This document shows, one piece after another, positions 61,223 through 64,000 of a stretch of 64,000 nucleotides of DNA. A program made the translations under genes and the position numbers. The stretch lies in NCBI GenBank assembly GCA_949825025.1, contig OX463781.1, forward strand, positions 6,923,370-6,987,369, given 5' to 3'. Each line of letters opens with the position of its first letter. Positions within the stretch are counted from its first letter, which is position 1. The notes below the pieces were generated by a model. The model saw only the letters and a list, made by a program, of their open reading frames with translations. It did no database searches and was not told where the DNA came from. The DNA comes from Siphlonurus alternatus (lineage: Eukaryota; Arthropoda; Insecta; Ephemeroptera; Siphlonuridae).

Positions 61223-63883
61223 GACGCTGAGAGTCACGCTGAAGTTTTACTCGTATATTTCATCGATATTTTTTTATATTTTCGGCATTCATTCGCAACC
61301 CCCGCCCTCGTTTTAATAAAAAAATCTATTAATATGCTTATTTGTTGAATTTATTATTCAAATTACAAGTTTTAAAATTACAGATATTTAACATTTTAGT
61401 GACGCAATACTGTACCAATTTAAATTCACCTGCATTTACAGTGAAAGTACAATTCTAGTTGCCACCACGTACAATAGAAAATATAAGATCATACTTTTAA
61501 ATACTGTTTCGGTATAATTATGTTTCAATTAATTAAATTTAGAAATTCTAATTTTAATTAGAATAAAGTATGTTACATATTTTATGTATAATAATTGACG
61601 TGGTCCATGCTGTACAGCCTATTATATGGTCGAAATAAAAATTTGAATTTGAACATTAGCTGTATTCTCTTCTGAAATATTTATGTTGTAAGAGTATAGA
61701 GACTGCGAGTAAATTAAAGTTAAAAGATGAGAGCTTTCCGAAGGAGAAAATGTTTACAGTGCTAGCTGGCTTCAAATATTACCATTTGCAATTTTTTTTT
61801 TTTTTTTTTTTTAAATAGTCCATTTTTTATCCAAATATTTACACGCCGCACATAGGCTGGCTTATGTTACGCAAAGCTAAGCAATGTTCTGCTGAAGGAA
61901 GTGCGCAGTAACTTGGTGGCGGAGTGCTGCAGGCACACTGAGCTCACAATCAGACAAAACTCCCGAGCCCCATCGCGGCCATCATGCGATCAGCAGCGCT
62001 TGAGGGGAGTACGGCAGGTGGGGTCACAACAGCGACGTAGGAGAGGTAACATTACAGGCAAAAAAAAGATAGATGCTCGTCGAGTGTAACCTTCCGCGGC
62101 CTCCAAAAAGTACAGCAGCCATGGGATTAGAACGGGCCAATTGCTGTGGAGCATTTATACGGCAAACTGAAAATATATTATTATCACAAGACATTTTATT
62201 GCAGAGTTTTTTTTTTTTTTAACAAAAGATGTGTCGTATATTAGCTTCTGAACGAATTTATTTTCAATTACATATAGAAGTGCAAAATTTGACATAGGTG
62301 TCTTTTGAAAAGGAGGCTTCAATGGGAGTGACAGGGGGGAAAAAACACCCTTTATTGTGTGTGTTGTACTGGTGTATCTAGAAATAACAAAAAGGTGAAC
62401 TGAGTAAAGGGATAGCAATACTTAATAGATGTGCAATGTATTTGAAAAAAAAAAATATTGAAACAAGAAAAGAGCTTTGTCAATTTTCAACAAAATTGCC
62501 TGCATTCAAAGATGAAAACGCACAGATTACACCTTGGTTTCAATTGTTACTGACACCCTTTCTCACATTGCATCACCACACGGCAATGTGTCTTTAATTA
62601 TGTACATAATTATAAAAGCCTTATACTGATGGAACACCGCATTATAGTTATATGTATTTCTGGCTACACCCATGATATATAGTGCTGTTTCACTCCTTGT
62701 GGCTCAACTCCATATATTTTACTTCATGTAACCTTTACGCTAGTAATGATAAAATATAATATATAAAAGAAGATACTACTGGCATATTTGCACACCTCGT
62801 GATGGTAGAAAAATTTAATTGCAAAACTACTGATAATTAACCAGAATATTCAAATCCAAACATATAATAATGAAAATAAATTAATCCAAATATACTGGAT
62901 ATTGTGTGTTTCGTGATTGTGATTGCGAGTGGTAAATTACCATCAAATCAATCGTAACTGAATAAAAACTCGTTCGACTAAAAACTACACTGTGGCATTT
63001 CTTTCGGTTAGCAATGTACAAAAAGCTATAGCCCAGCAAATTTCACTGTCAAAAGTGTGTGTATAAGGCGTGTTCTTGCAGCCGAGCCAACAAAATGCCT
63101 GCACTGCAGCAGCTCAGGTGTCAATATAAGAATACAGGTGCAGCAGCAGCAGGTAGAGCCAGGACCGCTTAACAAAGCCTCGCTAAGAAACGGCACCGCA
63201 GCGACCGAAATGCCGCATTTAGTCAATATACCGCCGCAGCAGCTACATGTCTAGCTCACATCATTGATGACAAAATCATTTATTACGGGCATATAACAAT
63301 CAATGCGTCTGTAAGTAACCTCTGTAGCCATTGCTACAACCTAAATTTAGTATTTTAATTTCTTGATCCTCTACACTTTCAATACGTAATCCTCTATCTC
63401 TCTTCAAATCTGGAAATAAGAGAATAAATTTCGTACGTTTCACCATACAAAAAATGAGTAACGATTTTTCACCAACATTTTATACGTAAAAATAATTAGA
63501 ATGGAAAGTGCGCATCCAATAATGATAATAATACTACGTGGCGCCAAGCTTTTGTGGTGGTAGCTCTGACTAGGCACCCACGCCAGTAGCACCCCGACCC
63601 GGCCGTAGGGAGCATGGGAGAGAGAGAAAGAGAGAAATCAATCGATGCAGCAGCAGCAGCGGTGGTCGGTGGGTCGTAGCTGGCGCCTTTCACCGCAGCC
63701 GTCTGCTAGCTCGAATGTCCATCGTCGGTGACCAACTCGAGGTTGCGAACCAGCGAGGCCATCCCCTTCAATTACAATCTACTGCACGCACTGCATGGAA
63801 TTACCAACGAGTCACAACTGTGCATTATTTAACAGACAATCAAGGGAGAATAATATTTAATATTATCACGAAAATCTGCAATG

Positions 63884-63936
63884 TTTCTGAATATTAAATT
63901 TGGTATTTGCTTCATACCAAATTTAATATTCAGAAA
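63884..63936. repeat. Perfect 23-bp hairpin
   Basis: Two 23-base arms (63884-63906 and 63914-63936) pair without a mismatch across the loop TTGCTTC. The stem is AT-rich (for example TTTCTGAATATTAAATTTGG). Possible small foldback or hairpin RNA; no further evidence. Confidence 0.85.
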
Positions 63937-64000
63937 AAAAGCAACCAAGTAAAAAACTTTAATTAAATGTCTCTCTACAAAGACACGATTAATTTTTTTA

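Overview
This window is eukaryotic, AT-rich, and dominated by introns. The only gene I can support is split ends (spen, the Spen/SHARP/MINT family of nuclear transcription regulators). It runs on the minus strand from at least 43746 down to position 1 and leaves the window at its 3' end; its first exon(s) lie beyond 64000 or were not found. Ten coding exons can be joined with GT..AG junctions and consistent phase. They give about 2268 residues: most of RRM1, complete RRM2 to RRM4, an Arg/Ser-rich linker, and 4620 bp of one giant open exon that has no stop codon in the window. The wording of RRM3 and RRM4 and the conserved block around 2745-3005 suggest an arthropod. I do not name a species.

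Layout: 1-9170 holds nine closely spaced features of the gene (the giant exon plus seven short exons, introns of 286-571 bp); 12501-12695 is one exon; 43396-43746 is the RRM1 exon. A 30.7 kb intron separates the last two, and at least 20 kb of non-coding sequence lies upstream of the RRM1 exon.

The introns are full of non-autonomous DNA transposons and foldbacks. A hAT-like element (54973-56179) has an exact 8-bp target duplication and a body made of GC-rich ~41-bp repeats. A piggyBac-like element (22811-24941) contains a near-perfect 1.6 kb palindrome. Three small elements have 3-bp target duplications and related ends (34028, 38281, 46867). A two-copy MITE family sits at 13059 and 32082. 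A mariner-like element (16106-17158) contains a tRNA-like segment. Several other foldbacks occur at 18369, 28829, 34245, 37381, 48441 and 51984.

The most interesting pattern is that the palindrome TGACGTCA (CRE/ATF site) occurs at least 12 times in 64 kb, where about one would be expected in DNA this AT-rich. Seven copies lie in the arms or loops of three otherwise different foldbacks. Single copies sit in promoter-like patches, one directly beside an RFX-type X-box. This suggests mobile-element dispersal of CREB/ATF-type sites through spen introns. I did not see an unmistakably new biological system; the best candidates are these CRE-bearing foldbacks and the hAT-like repeat-array element.
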